Of a stretch of 64,000 bases of DNA, positions 61,781 to 64,000 are shown one piece after another. The stretch is taken from positions 1,113,386 to 1,177,385 of the forward strand of contig NC_087081.1 in the NCBI RefSeq assembly GCF_026151205.1. The letters are read 5' to 3'. Made by a program: the position numbers and the translations under genes. The stretch is from Bolinopsis microptera (taxonomy: Eukaryota; Ctenophora; Tentaculata; Lobata; Bolinopsidae). Position 1 is the first letter of the stretch. Every line of letters begins with the position of its first letter. A model generated the notes under the pieces. The model saw only the letters and a list, made by a program, of their open reading frames with translations. It made no database searches and was not told where the DNA came from.

Positions 61781-63869
61781 TCAACAAGAAACACCAACCT
61801 CGGCCTCGGAGGAGAAAGATTTCTCAGTAGGAGTTTGCAGATAAGATCTGTGTGACACTGGTGTTTGTAGATAGGATCTCGCAGTGATTGGTGTTGAACA
61901 GTCCGTTCTTGTGAACTAGATTTTTGTTTTAATTTAAAGGAGAGTAGAAAACAGCAATAAAGTCTGACTTGGACAGTTGGACAACGGTTAAGAACCAAAT
62001 CTTAAAGATTTGCTGTGGTCACTAATGCAAATGCTCCGAACAAGCGCCTTAATATAAAGTTCTGAATTTCTTACCAAAAGATTTCCATCTGTCAAGTTTT
62101 TCAGGATCTTCTTTTTTGCAGACATATCACCCGAGCAGTCATCTAGTTCCTTTGTTTGTGTTACACCTCGCTCACATTCCTTGTCCACATTCTCTACCGG
62201 AGAGACGTACCGATCAACTGCATCAGGTTTTGTGTAATCAGTGTTAGTTACAAATATGTGATCAAACTCCTGTCTCCCATCCAATGTTTCCAAACCAGCC
62301 TGGGAGTAACAGTCGGGAACTATCCTAGTTATAGAAAGTTCCTCGTGCTTATTTGTGTCGGATAAATTCGATAAATCCAAGATTTTATCATCACTTTCAG
62401 TCAGCAAACTCTCTTCCTTGGCATCCGACAATAACTCTGTAGCTCCCCCTTCATTCCCAGTACTTTCCGTTTTCGGTCCTTCCTCTTGGAAACTGAACAT
62501 AATTTCAGTGTCCGAACACTGAACTGAGATCTCCTCACGAGATTTTATCTTTTGAAGCTCCAAATCCTCAGTGCTAGTGTCTCTAGACGAATAACTGGCA
62601 TTGTTATTCCTTTCCTCGAACACTATGCTAGTTTGACAGTCAGCATCGGTCAGCGACACAGCAGGGCTCGGGTCACAACAATTTGAAGTTTCCTGAACTG
62701 AAAGCTCCATCCCATCCAAATCATCTGAACTGTACTGACAAGAAGATTCCCTCATTACTGGAGATTCAGGGACCCTCAAGATAACTGGGCTTACTCCCTG
62801 TAGGATGTCACGTGGTATGTCACGTGGTATGTCACGTGGTATGTCACGTGGTATGTCACGTGGTATGTCACGTGGTATGTCACGTGGTATGTCACGTGGT
62901 ATGTCACGTGGTATGTCACGTGGTATGTCACGTGGTATGTCACGTGGTATGTCACGTGGTATGTCACGTGGTATGTTAGTTGGGGTGGTGGCACGTGGAG
63001 TGAGACACTCTGGAGTACCCACTGGGGTAACTTCTTCAGTGTGGAACATCGGGTCAGGGATAACTTCTTTCATGAATTTAGACAGCTGAAATTGTAGTGT
63101 CATTCATAGTCAGAATTAATGTGGGGACAACTTTAAATGGATCAACTCTCATTAATCTATCAATCTAAATCAGTTAAACGTAAGTTTACTGTTCAATTCT
63201 TCAGTTCAGTGAAGAACATTGATATTTTTATAACGAAAATAGAGTCAACCAGGGATATTAAAACTATTATTGGTCTTAATCGTATCATTGAATTTACCTC
63301 GGTGGCAAACAGAATAAGTTTGTCCTCAGTAAGAACTTGCGGTTCTTCATCTTTATCTTGTAGGATGTTGCTCTGTAAAAATTAAACTTATTACAATAAC
63401 ACCTACATTTGCACAAACGTTAAACCAAAAATAATCCACCATGGCATGAAAATTTCTATGTTTATAAAATTAAAAGTAGCTTACATGACACTGTAGAAAG
63501 TTCCCCAGAGCATCCTCTGTTCTATCAGGGACAAAGGTCCGGTACTCCGAGATATTTGAGAAGAGACTTTGTGTACTACCAACACTCGGTAAGCTGAGAT
63601 TACAGCTGTTTTTCAAAAAGAAAACTATGAGTAAAAAATTACAAGAGATGAATACGAGCAAGGCTTGAGTAGGTTTTGCACAAATGCGAAAGAATCTCAA
63701 AATAGCATTATACAGTTATACAGCCTATCTGTAGATAGAATGATTAAATTTGCACCTGCTAATTATTTGAAGCTACATACCTGAAATAATCGTCCTCCAT
63801 GAACCGTCCCTGGCTAAGTGTTTCTTCGTAAACACTGCTAGCTTGCTCCAAACCAAGACCGAATCTGTT
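61781..63869 (-). CDS. Unknown acidic protein with IPRD repeats, 3' five exons
   Basis: Read on -, exons 63869-63781, 63605-63485, 63372-63298, 63085-62075 and 61915-61781 join in frame with GT-AG introns and give at least 476 residues ending in EVGVSC. The gene continues off the right edge. The first visible part reads FGLGLEQASSVYEETLSQGR; then comes LSKFMKEVIPDPMFHTEEVT followed by PVGTPECLTPRATTPT, rich in Ser/Thr-Pro. Fourteen IPRD units (12 bp each, 62807-62974) follow, then a long acidic Ser-rich tail; the last exon has a YLQTP repeat. No membrane segment or known domain is recognised; it is likely disordered and proline-directed-kinase accessible. The strong donor GTAAGAAATT at 62074 is why the frame to 61988 was not used. 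Confidence 0.7.
62807..62974 (-). repeat. 12-bp coding minisatellite, 14 copies (IPRD)
   Basis: Fourteen perfect copies of ATGTCACGTGGT on +, read on - as (Ile-Pro-Arg-Asp)n inside the unknown gene. Each unit holds one CACGTG. A related GGCACGTGG follows at 62990. Confidence 0.97.
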
Positions 63870-64000
63870 CTGAAAACATTATAAAATAAATTTCCATAAT
63901 TCATCACCCAAAAACCCTCACCTCTTTATGTCATATTCTCAAAAGTCAAATCATTATTGATATCAGACATGATGTGATATAATTATATACATATGTATGA

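Noticed and set aside
61988-62074. Extension of the 62.1-63.1 kb exon to a stop at 61988
   Set aside because: A strong donor (GTAAGAAATT) lies at 62074, and the downstream exon 61915-61781 continues in phase.
63301-63371. Frame on + at 63137-63385
   Set aside because: It overlaps a well-spliced exon on - that stays in phase with its neighbours.
1-64000. CRISPR array or bacterial operon
   Set aside because: The tandem repeats have no unique spacers of constant length, and the genes have introns and animal protein families.

Overview
This is eukaryotic nuclear DNA, almost certainly from an animal. It has GT-AG introns of about 100-850 bp, a cyclin A gene, a C2H2 zinc-finger gene with TGEKP-type linkers, a solute-carrier gene, and remnants of animal-type transposons (piggyBac-like, hAT-like MITEs, a LINE tail). 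Gene structure and repeat load suggest an invertebrate, possibly an early-branching lineage such as a cnidarian. The sequence alone does not settle the species.

Layout. 1-16.1 kb is mostly non-coding, with only weak candidate exons; its first 1.2 kb is unusually rich in GCGCGC. A seven-exon cyclin A gene lies on + at 16.8-20.3 kb, with a CRE/E-box array upstream. 20.3-50 kb has no convincing complete gene and holds many tandem repeats, a foldback element (24.8-25.5 kb), a piggyBac-like element with long inverted arms (34.7-37.3 kb), a C-rich satellite (37.4-38.3 kb), a truncated LINE (39.9-40.2 kb) and a hAT-type MITE (48.5-48.8 kb). 50.4-63.9 kb is gene-dense: a four-exon unknown gene on - (50.4-52.2 kb), a divergent zinc-finger gene on + (53.5-57.4 kb), an SLC35G-like transporter on - (58.4-59.7 kb), and the 3' part of another unknown gene on - (61.8-63.9 kb, running off the window).

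Two signals stand out. First, the zinc-finger protein carries 30 near-identical 24-residue repeats, each with one consensus SUMO-acceptor site, so it may be a natural poly-SUMO platform joined to a DNA-binding domain. Second, the palindrome CACGTG, often fused to the CRE TGACGTCA and often near CCAAT boxes, is strongly over-represented. It seeds many local tandem arrays. In four places such an array sits between two direct copies of otherwise unique flanking DNA. In the cyclin gene a CACGTG-bearing unit has multiplied a splice donor nine-fold. In three neighbouring unrelated genes CACGTG-based repeats are translated in the same frame into TPRG/TPRD/IPRD tracts. No pathway links the genes; all exon joins were made by eye from splice consensus and frame continuity.
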